DNA from: Chitinophaga arvensicola
Lineage (GTDB): Bacteria > Bacteroidota > Bacteroidia > Chitinophagales > Chitinophagaceae
Length of the DNA: 64,000 nucleotides
Assembly: GCF_900110835.1 (NCBI RefSeq)
Contig: NZ_FOJG01000001.1
Location: forward strand, 2,511,499 to 2,575,498
Direction of reading: 5' to 3'
Shown here: positions 42,854-51,621 of the stretch, one piece after another
Layout of the letters: each line of letters opens with the position of its first letter
Numbering within the stretch: the stretch's first letter is position 1
Notes under the pieces: model-generated
Database searches by the model: none
What the model saw: only the letters and a program-made list of their open reading frames with translations
Told to the model about the DNA's origin: nothing
Made by a program: the position numbers and the translations under genes

Positions 42854-44920
42854 TTATTTAAAAAAGTTGCCGAGTTGTTTATCCAGGTCGTCTCCTCTCA
42901 GGTCCATAGCCACAATTTTGCCATCGGGGCCGATCAGGAAATTGCGCGGAATGGAATGAATACCATATTTCACCGCTACTTCATCGTTGAAACCCTGGAG
43001 GTTCGATACCTGTGTCCATTCCAGCTGATCATGTTTTACGGCTTCCAGCCATTTGTCACGGGAGCCGTCGAGGGAGATGCTGAGGATATTCAGCCCTTTG
43101 TCTTTGTACTTGTGATAGGCAGCCGTAACGTTTGGATTTTCTGCGCGGCAGGGATGACACCAGCTGGCCCAGAAATCAATCAGCACATATTTGCCTTTGT
43201 AGTCAGACAAACGCACGATTTTATCATTCAGGTCGTGCTGGGAGAAGTCGGGTGCCTTGTTACCGATTACGGTTGCTTTACGGCCGTCCAGGAGCAACTT
43301 CAGGTTGTGTACTTTCTCATATTTTTTCAGATCAGCGCTGAGTAGCTGGTACACGCTGTCTGCCTCTTCCGTGCTCATATCTCCGGCGCGGATCACGCGT
43401 TCTTCCAGCAAGGCAAAGCTATACCAGGAAGCGGGATGTTTCGCAATAAAGGAGATGTACAGTTCTTTCTCGGGCACCTCATGTTTTCTGCGGAGTGCTT
43501 CAAAGGCAGTGGCATCGTTTTGTACGGGGGAACCGCCCACCTCCAGGTCAGAGAACCTGGGGCTATGTGTAATGGTGGTGGTTTGCCCGGCAACGATGTA
43601 GCATTGTGCCAATCCTTTGAAACGTCCCTGCCGGTTGGGGAGCCTTCTGTCTTCCAGCGTAATCACTGTCCGGATCGCACCGTCTTTCATCGTACCGCTG
43701 AAGTGATAGGTATTGTTGATAATTTCGGCGCTGTCGCGTTGTCCCTGGTCATTATCTTCATACGACAGGTAAATTTTCCCGGTTACTGCGGTATCTGAAA
43801 CGATCCTGCCGTTGATGGTAAATTTGCCGTCTGTCTTTGGCACCACACCGGGAATCAGTTCCGCCAGTTTTTGTGCCAGTTGCTCCCCGCGAAGGTTCAT
43901 GGCAATGATTTTACCGGTAGGGTCCAGCAGGAAGTTGGCAGGCACGGAGTTGACATGATACAGCAAAGCAGAAGTACCATTCCACCATTTCAGTTCAGAT
44001 ACCTGTGGCCAGGTCATGTTATACTCTTTGATCCTTTTTAACCAGAGTGCTTTGGAATCGGGTCTGTCGAGCGAGATACTCACAATATCGAAACGATTAT
44101 TTTTATAGGTATCATATGCTTTTACCAGGTGGGGAATTTCTGCGATGCAGGGTACACACCAGGTGGCCCAGAAATCTACCAGTACATATTTCCCTTTGAA
44201 CGAGGAGAGGGAAACGTTTTTTCCTTCGGTATCAGGAATGGTAAAGTTGGGTGCCTGGTTGCCTATCTGCAGGGTGTTCATGCCTTTGATGCGGTTCTGC
44301 AATTCCAGACCGATGGCGGATTTTTGCAGGGCGGGAGATAGTTGCTTCAACAGTTGTTCGGCCTTTACGGCGTCTTTGCCGCGTATGGCGTATTCATTCA
44401 ATGCATCCAGGCTAACGGCGCTATTGCGGTGTGTTTTGGCAAATTGCGCCACTACGGCAATTTTTTTCTCCATCACCAGTGGCGAGAACTGATAGTTGGC
44501 ATCTCCTTTACGATCTGAGTGAAGGGTATCCAGGAAATGATAGAATAACTGGTTGTACGCTTCCAGATCGTTATTCAGCGGGGTGCCTGCCACATGAAAC
44601 TTTTGGGTTGCCGGGTCATATTTTATGTTAATCGTACCAGGCTCCAGGTAAAAAAGATAGGAGTGTTGCTGCTGTCCCAGTTTAATTAGCAACTGGCCCT
44701 TTTGTCTTTCTGCATCTACGGTGCCCTTCAGTGTAATCTGTCCGTTGTTGGCGAATGCCGTATCCCGGCGGGCACCTTTGCTCAGGGTAAAATGGATCAG
44801 TTCCGCTTTTTCTGCGGATTCATTTCCACAGGCAATTTTAACGGTAAAAGGTTTTTCTGCCTGTGCCATCAGTTGTATGGGCGCCAGCGCCGTGATGGCG
44901 ATGAGAATATGTTTTAACAT
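42854..44920 (-). CDS. Double TlpA-like protein: two DUF4369-thioredoxin units fused in tandem
   Basis: This 688-aa exported protein has a signal peptide ending near LMAQ. It has an N-terminal DUF4369-like beta domain, a helical linker and a TlpA-type thioredoxin domain (FWATWCVPC, Cys255/Cys258). A second DUF4369-like domain (FTINGRIVSDTAVTG), another linker and a second thioredoxin domain (FWASWCHPC, Cys588/Cys591) follow. Both active sites keep CxPC, so it probably acts as a periplasmic disulfide reductase with two independent centres. The usual family member is about 350-380 aa with one unit, so this is a fusion of two. It is the last gene of locus D. Confidence 0.88.
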   Translation of the reverse strand: MLKHILIAITALAPIQLMAQAEKPFTVKIACGNESAEKAELIHFTLSKGARRDTAFANNGQITLKGTVDAERQKGQLLIKLGQQQHSYLFYLEPGTINIKYDPATQKFHVAGTPLNNDLEAYNQLFYHFLDTLHSDRKGDANYQFSPLVMEKKIAVVAQFAKTHRNSAVSLDALNEYAIRGKDAVKAEQLLKQLSPALQKSAIGLELQNRIKGMNTLQIGNQAPNFTIPDTEGKNVSLSSFKGKYVLVDFWATWCVPCIAEIPHLVKAYDTYKNNRFDIVSISLDRPDSKALWLKRIKEYNMTWPQVSELKWWNGTSALLYHVNSVPANFLLDPTGKIIAMNLRGEQLAQKLAELIPGVVPKTDGKFTINGRIVSDTAVTGKIYLSYEDNDQGQRDSAEIINNTYHFSGTMKDGAIRTVITLEDRRLPNRQGRFKGLAQCYIVAGQTTTITHSPRFSDLEVGGSPVQNDATAFEALRRKHEVPEKELYISFIAKHPASWYSFALLEERVIRAGDMSTEEADSVYQLLSADLKKYEKVHNLKLLLDGRKATVIGNKAPDFSQHDLNDKIVRLSDYKGKYVLIDFWASWCHPCRAENPNVTAAYHKYKDKGLNILSISLDGSRDKWLEAVKHDQLEWTQVSNLQGFNDEVAVKYGIHSIPRNFLIGPDGKIVAMDLRGDDLDKQLGNFFK

Positions 44921-44929
44921 GTTGCTGTT

Positions 44930-45988
44930 TTAATGAGTGGTGGTAACAGGTTGTACAAGTCGCGCCAGGTCCCAGAAAGCATTGAGGCCCCTGATATTGA
45001 CGGCAATGACTTTACCCTGCGGATCGAGCAGGAAGTTGGAGGGAATAGAAGCTACGCCCCAGTCTTTCACTGTCTGGCTATCAAATCCTTTCAGATCGGA
45101 TACCTGTGTCCAGGTAAGACCATCTTTCTGAATGGCTGCCAGCCACGCTTTCTGAGAGGCGGGTATATCCAGGGAGATACCGAGAATTTCAAAGCCACGG
45201 TCTTTCAGTTTGCGGTACGCAGCGGAGAGATTCGGGCTTTCTGCGCGGCAGGGAGCGCACCAGCTGGCCCAGAAATCTACCAGTACATATTTTCCCCGGT
45301 AGGATGACAGGGAGATGGATTTGCCGGTAGTATCCTGCATGATGAAATCCGGTGCTGTTTGCCCGATGCCTACATTGGCGGCGCCATGCAATAATGTACC
45401 CAGTTGTTGTACTTCTTCGTATTTGGTCAATGAAGGGGCGAGTGTTTTATACAGGCTGTCGGACAGGATGCCACCGAGTGTTTTGGCACGGTCTTTCAGT
45501 AACAGGTAACTCAGCCATGATGCGGGATGCGACAGAATTGTTCTTTTTACGGCGCCGTCGATGTCGTTGTTGGCGCTTACATCTGCCTTTACTGCTTCCA
45601 TTTCGGCCTGCATATGCGAGCCGGTTACTTTCCCTTTGGAGAAAGGCAGGGGGTGGGTAATGGTGACGTGGGACGGTTCCAGGAAGAAACCCATGCTGCG
45701 GTCTTTCCAATCGGTAGAGCCACTTTTTATCAATTGCTCCAATGGAATATCATACCATTCTACATAGGCTTGTAAGCCGGGTTGTTCCATGGTTCCTTCG
45801 AAGTGATACCTGTTGTTGACCAGTTTTACACTGTCTTTTTTGATGCCTTTGCCGATGATGTATACGGTTCCTTTCAGCACGGAATCAGTTGCTATTGTTC
45901 CATCCAGTGTATATGTCATCTGCTGGCTGTAACCCTGTATAGAAAAGCCGATAGACAGCAGGGTGGGTAAGATGATTTTATAGTTCAT
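44930..45988 (-). CDS. TlpA-like thioredoxin protein with DUF4369 domain (locus D)
   Basis: This 352-aa exported protein has a signal peptide (LPTLLSIGFSIQGYSQ) and a DUF4369-like domain (about residues 25-110, YTLDGTIATDSVLKGTVY). A helical linker leads to a thioredoxin fold with FWASWCAPC (Cys244/Cys247) and a cis-Pro region IPSNFLLDP. It is a predicted periplasmic thiol-disulfide reductase. The sequence resembles the second half of the neighbouring fused protein (CRAESPNLSAAYRKLKDRG against CRAENPNVTAAYHKYKDKG), so that half may have come from a duplicate of this gene. Confidence 0.88.
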   Translation of the reverse strand: MNYKIILPTLLSIGFSIQGYSQQMTYTLDGTIATDSVLKGTVYIIGKGIKKDSVKLVNNRYHFEGTMEQPGLQAYVEWYDIPLEQLIKSGSTDWKDRSMGFFLEPSHVTITHPLPFSKGKVTGSHMQAEMEAVKADVSANNDIDGAVKRTILSHPASWLSYLLLKDRAKTLGGILSDSLYKTLAPSLTKYEEVQQLGTLLHGAANVGIGQTAPDFIMQDTTGKSISLSSYRGKYVLVDFWASWCAPCRAESPNLSAAYRKLKDRGFEILGISLDIPASQKAWLAAIQKDGLTWTQVSDLKGFDSQTVKDWGVASIPSNFLLDPQGKVIAVNIRGLNAFWDLARLVQPVTTTH

Positions 45989-46003
45989 GGTTTGTTTTTT
46001 ATT

Positions 46004-46669
46004 TTATTTGCCGGAAGAGTCGGGTGATGGCATACCGTCGATGATGGTTTTAACCTGTATGCCCTGTTTACTTTTTTGTGCAGCGTTATCCATCAGGTTG
46101 TAGACAGCCAGTAGTGCTGGCGGGTTTTTGTATACACGTGCTACGTTGACCATCTGGTCAATACCAATCACGCTATGAGGATGCTTTTCCATATATTTCC
46201 TGATTACATGGAGTATGGTGGGCTGTGCATCCGGGTGGTAGATGGTGAGTGCTGCTGTTGGTTTCCGGTTTGCGTTCAGGGTGTCCAGCGCGGCGTTTTC
46301 CATCTTCACAAATTCCTGTAGTTCTTTGTTGAGTGGTGTACCTGCACGCTGGTCTTTCACTTTATCGCCCATTATATCCAGTTGGATATTGCCGGGTTCC
46401 AGGTAGAACAGCAGGGAGTAATCGCGGGGCTGGGCAAATACGATCACCTGGGCCATGATCCGTTCATCGAAGGCCGTGCCGCTGAAAGTGAAGTGACCGT
46501 TTTTTACGAAACCGGTATCTTTTTTTACCTGGTTGTCGGGGCCAATATAGTTGAATAGTACGCCGCAGTTTTCGGCCTGGGTGGTATTACCTGACAGGGT
46601 AAATTTTTTGCCCTGTGCCATCAGTGTCATGGGAAATAAGCCCAGTAACACGATCCAGTTTTTTTTCAT
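46004..46669 (-). CDS. DUF4369-type exported protein lacking the thioredoxin domain (locus D)
   Basis: This 221-aa exported protein has a signal peptide (VLLGLFPMTLMAQ), a DUF4369-like domain (about residues 20-115, LFYLEPGNIQLDI) and a helical linker (SVIGIDQMVNVARVY). It stops where its neighbours continue into thioredoxin, at GIQVKTIIDGMPSPDSSGK; neighbours read GxQIADRMKGMQTATVG there. The missing catalytic domain is not present as a broken frame, since the next gene begins 15 bp downstream. It therefore looks like a clean deletion. It may bind the same partner as the full-length proteins without catalysis. Confidence 0.75.
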   Translation of the reverse strand: MKKNWIVLLGLFPMTLMAQGKKFTLSGNTTQAENCGVLFNYIGPDNQVKKDTGFVKNGHFTFSGTAFDERIMAQVIVFAQPRDYSLLFYLEPGNIQLDIMGDKVKDQRAGTPLNKELQEFVKMENAALDTLNANRKPTAALTIYHPDAQPTILHVIRKYMEKHPHSVIGIDQMVNVARVYKNPPALLAVYNLMDNAAQKSKQGIQVKTIIDGMPSPDSSGK

Positions 46670-46681
46670 CTGATGGGTGCT

Positions 46682-47752
46682 TTAAAGTATTTTAGATAGT
46701 TGTTGTTGCAGTGCTTCTCCCCGTAGATTGGAGGCGATGATCGTTCCATCTGGTCCGATGAGGAAATTTGCGGGAACGGAAGAGATGTTATACAGCAGGG
46801 CTGCTTTACTGTTCCACCATTTCAGATCGCTTACCTGTGGCCAGGTAAGTTGATCCCTGCTGATTACTTTCAGCCACAATGCTTTTGAATCGGGGCGATC
46901 CAGTGATACGCCGATGATTTCAAAATTTTTATCGTGGAATTTTTCATAGGCTGTTTTCAGGTTGGGCATTTCTGCCATGCAAGGGCCGCACCAGGTAGCC
47001 CAGAAATCGACCAGTACATATTTACCTTTGAAGTCGGAGAGGGAAACCATTTTGCCATTGGTGTCCGGCAAACGGAATGCCGGTGCAGGATTGCCTACAG
47101 TAGCGGTTTGCATGCCTTTCATCCGGTCGGCAATCTGCTGGCCTGTGGAAGATGATCTGAGTTTTGCCGATAAGAGGGAATATACGGAGTCGATAGATGC
47201 CGGCTTTTTATTGTGTACAGCATATTCATCCAGTGCGTCGAGTGCTACTGCACTACCCGGATGTTGTTTCGCAAAGCGGCGGATGACTTCCAGTCGCCGG
47301 TCTTCCATCACTATCTGTCCTGGTTCCTGCCCCGGCATATGCGCTCCGATCAGGCTGTTGAACACTTGGTTATAGCTGTTCAGATCGCGGTTCAGCGGGG
47401 TGCCGGATAGCGTGTAACCGTTACCAATCGTATCTTTTGTAATGATGATATTACCGGGTTCGAGATAGAAGATGACATTGGCCATCATATTGTTAGTGGC
47501 ATCATAGGTGATGAGCTGCGCTTTTTGTCGTTCGTTGTTCACCTGGCCGCTGAAAGTCATTACCCCGTTTTTTGCATACAGGGAGTCCTTGTTTTGCCCG
47601 GCCGAGAGGCTATACCTGACGAGTAATGCCCGGTCTGTTTTATTGCCCATACCGGCCCGCAGGGTAAACGGTTTATCCTGTGCGTGGAGTGCCGAAAGGC
47701 CGAAGCAGCAGATGGCAAAGGCGCGCAATGTTTTTGTTGTGTGAAGTATCAT
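46682..47752 (-). CDS. TlpA-like thioredoxin protein with DUF4369 domain (locus D)
   Basis: This 356-aa exported protein has a signal peptide ending near ALHAQ, a DUF4369-like domain (VIFYLEPGNIIITKDT) and a linker (SAVALDALDEYAVHNK). The thioredoxin domain has FWATWCGPC (Cys255/Cys258) and SVPANFLIGP. It resembles the first half of the fused protein at 42854-44920 (SLDRPDSKALWLK is shared word for word). It is a predicted periplasmic reductase and the first of four such genes following the SusD-associated lipoproteins. Confidence 0.88.
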   Translation of the reverse strand: MILHTTKTLRAFAICCFGLSALHAQDKPFTLRAGMGNKTDRALLVRYSLSAGQNKDSLYAKNGVMTFSGQVNNERQKAQLITYDATNNMMANVIFYLEPGNIIITKDTIGNGYTLSGTPLNRDLNSYNQVFNSLIGAHMPGQEPGQIVMEDRRLEVIRRFAKQHPGSAVALDALDEYAVHNKKPASIDSVYSLLSAKLRSSSTGQQIADRMKGMQTATVGNPAPAFRLPDTNGKMVSLSDFKGKYVLVDFWATWCGPCMAEMPNLKTAYEKFHDKNFEIIGVSLDRPDSKALWLKVISRDQLTWPQVSDLKWWNSKAALLYNISSVPANFLIGPDGTIIASNLRGEALQQQLSKIL

Positions 47753-47847
47753 AACAGGTTATTTTAAAGAATTAGTTTGTGAAAAGGCATGGCAATGGCG
47801 ATATGGCCATAGCCATGCACTTTAGCTCATCTGTATATGGATATTGT

Positions 47848-49383
47848 TTATCTGTCCCTGTAGCCTACACTCACAATTTTACCAAAGCCTGTCCAGGAGT
47901 TGGTTTTAACCAGTGGTGCATTAATATCAGAGATGGTGAATAATTCAAGTTTTCCGTTACTGTCTTTCGCACCGGCAGGGTCATAGGAACCTACCAGCAA
48001 TGATTTACTCCAGGTGATATAATTGGGTTTTCCATAGCGGGAGGAAATATGCGGGAAGGAGAGGTGGGTGATCAGGCTGTTGCCATAATCTGCCATCAGG
48101 ATGCTCTTCTTCAGGTACATATCATATTCATACAATTTACCGCCCACACTGTAGAAGATGTAATTATGATCCGGGCTGGCGGCGAAGTTCGTAGCCTGGC
48201 CGATATCTGTTGCTGTCATCTCCTGGTAATAAGTCTGCGCCTGCCGCATCAGGAAGTTAAGCAGGTATACCTTTTGGGTGGCCGGGTCTTTCAATACCGC
48301 ATAGGTATTAGGTTTAATACCTGCTTCCGCATAGTAGATACATTCCATATACAGCAGATCCAGGCCTGTCGGATAACCCAGTGCGGGGATGGCATCTGTT
48401 ACAGTAACGGCGGATGGATTGGACACGGTCACAAATGTTTTCTTATCCATATTGTACAACAGGGAACTGGTACCATCGGTGGCTACATAGGGCGACACCC
48501 GGAAAGGCGTACCGGCTGTTTCGTATACATTTACCGGTGAATAACGGAAAGCATAACCGGCATTGGTAGAATAGCTATACATGTTTTTATCGGGTCCGTA
48601 CATGTAGATCAGGTAGCTGTAAGCGCCGGTGGTGATGCCTGTTAACCTTGTAGCCACGAGGTTGGACGGAATATTTCCTACTACCAGGTAGCGGATATTG
48701 TAGGTATTATTCCAGGCAAATGTTTCCTGGTTCACGCGATTGGTGCCAGCAGCATTCAACACGAAAATACCGTAGTTCTGTGCCGCCACATTGGAGCCCA
48801 CGTATGGCATACAGAGCACCTGGTAAGGCGTACCGTTCATGGGTACAGTGGAATTAACCCTGTTGAACACATCTGTATACTGGTTAAAAGTATTGGTCTT
48901 TTTTACGTAAGATAACATGTCCATCCGCGACTGGTTATTCACGTCACTCAATACCATGAAGCCTTCATATACTTCGGTGGAAACGGTAAGCGTGGTTTTC
49001 ATGTGTACCATTACCCCGGTTTTTTTGTCGGTCACTTTATACATCAGCACATAGTTGCCGGGTGGCATGGTCACTTTCGCTGCCAGGTTCCGGGTGGTTG
49101 CCAGCAGGGAATCGTCGATGGTAGATACAGAGGAACTTTTGTGGTAACTCCACAGGTACGTATAAGCATCCTCTGCGGTTACGTTCTGCGTTGATCTGAT
49201 ATCAGGTGTTACCTTCAGGGTGTCATTGAAGAATACCGTATAGCCGTTTGCGGTATCAATATTTCCCAGCTGCACATTGTTGATATCGTGATAGCTATAG
49301 TTGCCGATATCCTTGTAGCAGGAGGATAAGAACAGGATAATGATGGCCAGGATCCCTGTATATTTAAATAGTTTGTTTGTCAT
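47848..49383 (-). CDS. PKD-like family lipoprotein (locus D)
   Basis: This 511-aa lipoprotein (lipobox Cys22, FLSSCYKD) has an N-terminal immunoglobulin/PKD-like domain (about residues 30-140, YTYLWSYHKSS, GNYVLMYKVTDKKTG). A long beta-rich region with repeated Tyr/Asn-rich strands follows (VLSDVNNQSRMDML, YNMDKKTFVTV) and may form a propeller. Such PKD-like proteins recur in Bacteroidota loci after SusC, SusD and DUF4843 genes. It is probably a surface accessory of the locus D transporter; its ligand is unknown. Confidence 0.75.
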   Translation of the reverse strand: MTNKLFKYTGILAIIILFLSSCYKDIGNYSYHDINNVQLGNIDTANGYTVFFNDTLKVTPDIRSTQNVTAEDAYTYLWSYHKSSSVSTIDDSLLATTRNLAAKVTMPPGNYVLMYKVTDKKTGVMVHMKTTLTVSTEVYEGFMVLSDVNNQSRMDMLSYVKKTNTFNQYTDVFNRVNSTVPMNGTPYQVLCMPYVGSNVAAQNYGIFVLNAAGTNRVNQETFAWNNTYNIRYLVVGNIPSNLVATRLTGITTGAYSYLIYMYGPDKNMYSYSTNAGYAFRYSPVNVYETAGTPFRVSPYVATDGTSSLLYNMDKKTFVTVSNPSAVTVTDAIPALGYPTGLDLLYMECIYYAEAGIKPNTYAVLKDPATQKVYLLNFLMRQAQTYYQEMTATDIGQATNFAASPDHNYIFYSVGGKLYEYDMYLKKSILMADYGNSLITHLSFPHISSRYGKPNYITWSKSLLVGSYDPAGAKDSNGKLELFTISDINAPLVKTNSWTGFGKIVSVGYRDR

Positions 49384-49413
49384 AATGAACCATTTGGAAA
49401 ATCAGGAAATTGA

Positions 49414-50172
49414 TTATTGATAACTCGGCGCCATAACCATGAGCGTTCCGTCTTCGTCGTATACCGGGGTGCCGGCATTCTGTTGATCTTTCAGGTACCG
49501 GCTCATGCTGATGGCCCAGAATGCGCAGCGGGCGTTCAGGTTGAGATCATAGATGCCATTAATCACATAGTCTAAAGGCATACCGGCCACCTGGTTGAGC
49601 AGGCGGAGTTTTTTCACACTGAAAGTGCCGAAGTAGGTGCTATAGACGCCTGACCAGAAGCTTCCCTGGTTGAGTACATCTGAAATATTGATCTTGAAAG
49701 ACAGGGCGTTGACGCCGGGAGCGCTGGCGATGTCTTTGAGCGCTATCTGAAAATTATTGTTGGCGTTGAGATTCAGTCTGAGCGACAGGGTATTGGTTTG
49801 TAAATCTTTGGTGCGGATCAGCTTTATGGAAAAGCTATCCACCAGTTTACCTGCACTCAGTACAAATTTGTCTGGTAATACAAAGTTTACGCCTGGTTTC
49901 GCCGTACTGGAAGGATCTACCGTCACCACAAATTCGCGGTCATTGTTTACCGGCACGCCTGTGATGGTAAACGGAATTTTAACGATGCTGTCGGTAACGC
50001 TGAGCGGACTGTAAGCGAAGGAGAAGTCCATGGTATCCAGTCGTACGTTGTTGCGTTTATAGAAGAAATAAATATTATCAGGCGCATTATAGGTCATTAA
50101 TTGCTGCTTTTTGCAGGCGGCAAAAACGCCGGCTATCGCGAACAATATCAATATGTATATCGGCTTTTTCAT
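49414..50172 (-). CDS. DUF4843-like lipoprotein (locus D)
   Basis: This 252-aa lipoprotein (lipobox Cys20, VFAACKK) begins with NIYFFYKRNNVRLDTMDFSF, typical of DUF4843 proteins. A beta-sandwich with VKIPFTITGVPVNNDREF and GVNFVLP follows, and then the region near KINISDVLNQGSFWSG. Members of this family are found with SusC/SusD pairs and are thought to sit on the cell surface as accessory binding proteins. It lies between susD and the PKD-like gene, the expected order. Confidence 0.78.
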   Translation of the reverse strand: MKKPIYILILFAIAGVFAACKKQQLMTYNAPDNIYFFYKRNNVRLDTMDFSFAYSPLSVTDSIVKIPFTITGVPVNNDREFVVTVDPSSTAKPGVNFVLPDKFVLSAGKLVDSFSIKLIRTKDLQTNTLSLRLNLNANNNFQIALKDIASAPGVNALSFKINISDVLNQGSFWSGVYSTYFGTFSVKKLRLLNQVAGMPLDYVINGIYDLNLNARCAFWAISMSRYLKDQQNAGTPVYDEDGTLMVMAPSYQ

Positions 50173-50189
50173 TTGTCAGGTTTTAATTG

Positions 50190-51605
50190 TTAACGCGGAG
50201 AAGTTTCCGAAAGTGGCAGTGGTACTACATATACCGGCACAACGGTGGCGGTGGCACTGGTGCCGCTGGGTACCCTGGCGGCGTTGGTGCGTTTGTAGTA
50301 GAAAAATAGCTGTCCTTCTCCCCAGAATTCTTTCTGGTATTCCTTTGCTATTTCGGTGGATACATTTGCAGAAGATGCCAGTATGGGTAAACCACGATGG
50401 GTTCTTACGGTATCGAGCAAAGGAATGGCCAGTGCGGCATCGGTTTCCGCCAGGATATAATACAGTTCTGTTTTCCGGACCAGGGGCTGCACAAAACGCC
50501 AGGTTTTGGCAGGATCCGGAATATCCTTGAATTTATCGAACGACAGGAAGCCATTGGGGCTGCTGTTGAACCAGTAGTTATACCGGTAGTCATTTTTATT
50601 CGACTCAAAGATTTTATCCACTCCATTCGTATTCACGGTCATTACCTGTGTTGCCAGCAGGGTAGAACTGAAGATGGCGTTGTAGGTGGTATACATATTC
50701 TGGTTGTAGGAACCGAAAAGGATTTCTGGTGAGTATACCCTGTCAGGCGTATTGGCGGAAGTGATGGCGGCGTTGCTGGTCCACGGGAACCATTTTTCTC
50801 CCTGTGTCAGTACTGCCTGTGCAGCGTCATGTGCGGCGGCGTTATTTCCGGCCCACAGGTAGGCACGTGCCATCAGTGCTTTTACCGCATAGTAGTTCAG
50901 TCGTTGGTTCCGGAAACCGCTGTAAAAGTCCTGGGTATTATTAATGCCCTGGGTAATGACCGGATCGGCCGACAGCAATTGTTCTGCCCTGGTAAAATCT
51001 GCCAGCACACTATCCATGATCTGGTTGGCAGGGAGGATAGGCTGAGAAAGCCCGTTGGCTGTTGAGTAGTATGGGATGGCAATAGCGGTGGGTGATGCAC
51101 TGTATACCGGGCCGAAAAGCCGCAGCAGGTCCAGGTGTACCATTGCACGGATGGCCAGTGCTTCCCCTTTCATCTGGCTGGCATGTGCAGCCGTCAGGGT
51201 ACCTTCTTTCACCATACGGTCCATCTGCGGAATAAACTCATTCGCATAGAGAATGGTGCCGTAGGCTTTTTGCCATAATTGATCAAATGTAGGCTGTACG
51301 AGGCTGTTGGTATAGTTGTACTGACGCAGGTAAGTATAGTTGCTGGTACCGCCCAGGCTGGGCGGGGAGTAACGCTGTCCCAGTATTTCGATGGTGATGG
51401 TACTTAAATTACTGCCATATAAATTGGCGTCTGCGAGGTAATTGTAGATACCGTTCAATGCCTGTTGTGCTGCCCGTTCGTTGGTAAATACCTGGTCGCT
51501 CGTAAAAGAAGACTCCGGCTGCACGCTGAGATATTTCTTGCATCCTGTCATCAGTACGCCGGCAGTAAAGGCTGCAGTTAATATCGTGATTGACTTTATA
51601 TTCAT
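50190..51605 (-). CDS. SusD/RagB-family surface lipoprotein (locus D)
   Basis: This 471-aa SusD-like lipoprotein has lipobox Cys22 (LMTGCKKYLSVQPE). The N-terminal SusD part has RAAQQALNGIYNYLAD, the TPR-like region has GEALAIRAMVHLDLLRLFGP, and the C-terminal part has EFWGEGQLFFYYKRTN. It is the substrate lid for the SusC barrel encoded 16 bp upstream. The gene is intact and of usual length. The final stretch VVPVYVVPLPLSE is the typical SusD ending. Confidence 0.92.
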   Translation of the reverse strand: MNIKSITILTAAFTAGVLMTGCKKYLSVQPESSFTSDQVFTNERAAQQALNGIYNYLADANLYGSNLSTITIEILGQRYSPPSLGGTSNYTYLRQYNYTNSLVQPTFDQLWQKAYGTILYANEFIPQMDRMVKEGTLTAAHASQMKGEALAIRAMVHLDLLRLFGPVYSASPTAIAIPYYSTANGLSQPILPANQIMDSVLADFTRAEQLLSADPVITQGINNTQDFYSGFRNQRLNYYAVKALMARAYLWAGNNAAAHDAAQAVLTQGEKWFPWTSNAAITSANTPDRVYSPEILFGSYNQNMYTTYNAIFSSTLLATQVMTVNTNGVDKIFESNKNDYRYNYWFNSSPNGFLSFDKFKDIPDPAKTWRFVQPLVRKTELYYILAETDAALAIPLLDTVRTHRGLPILASSANVSTEIAKEYQKEFWGEGQLFFYYKRTNAARVPSGTSATATVVPVYVVPLPLSETSPR

Positions 51606-51621
51606 GTCAGGAACTTTTTAA

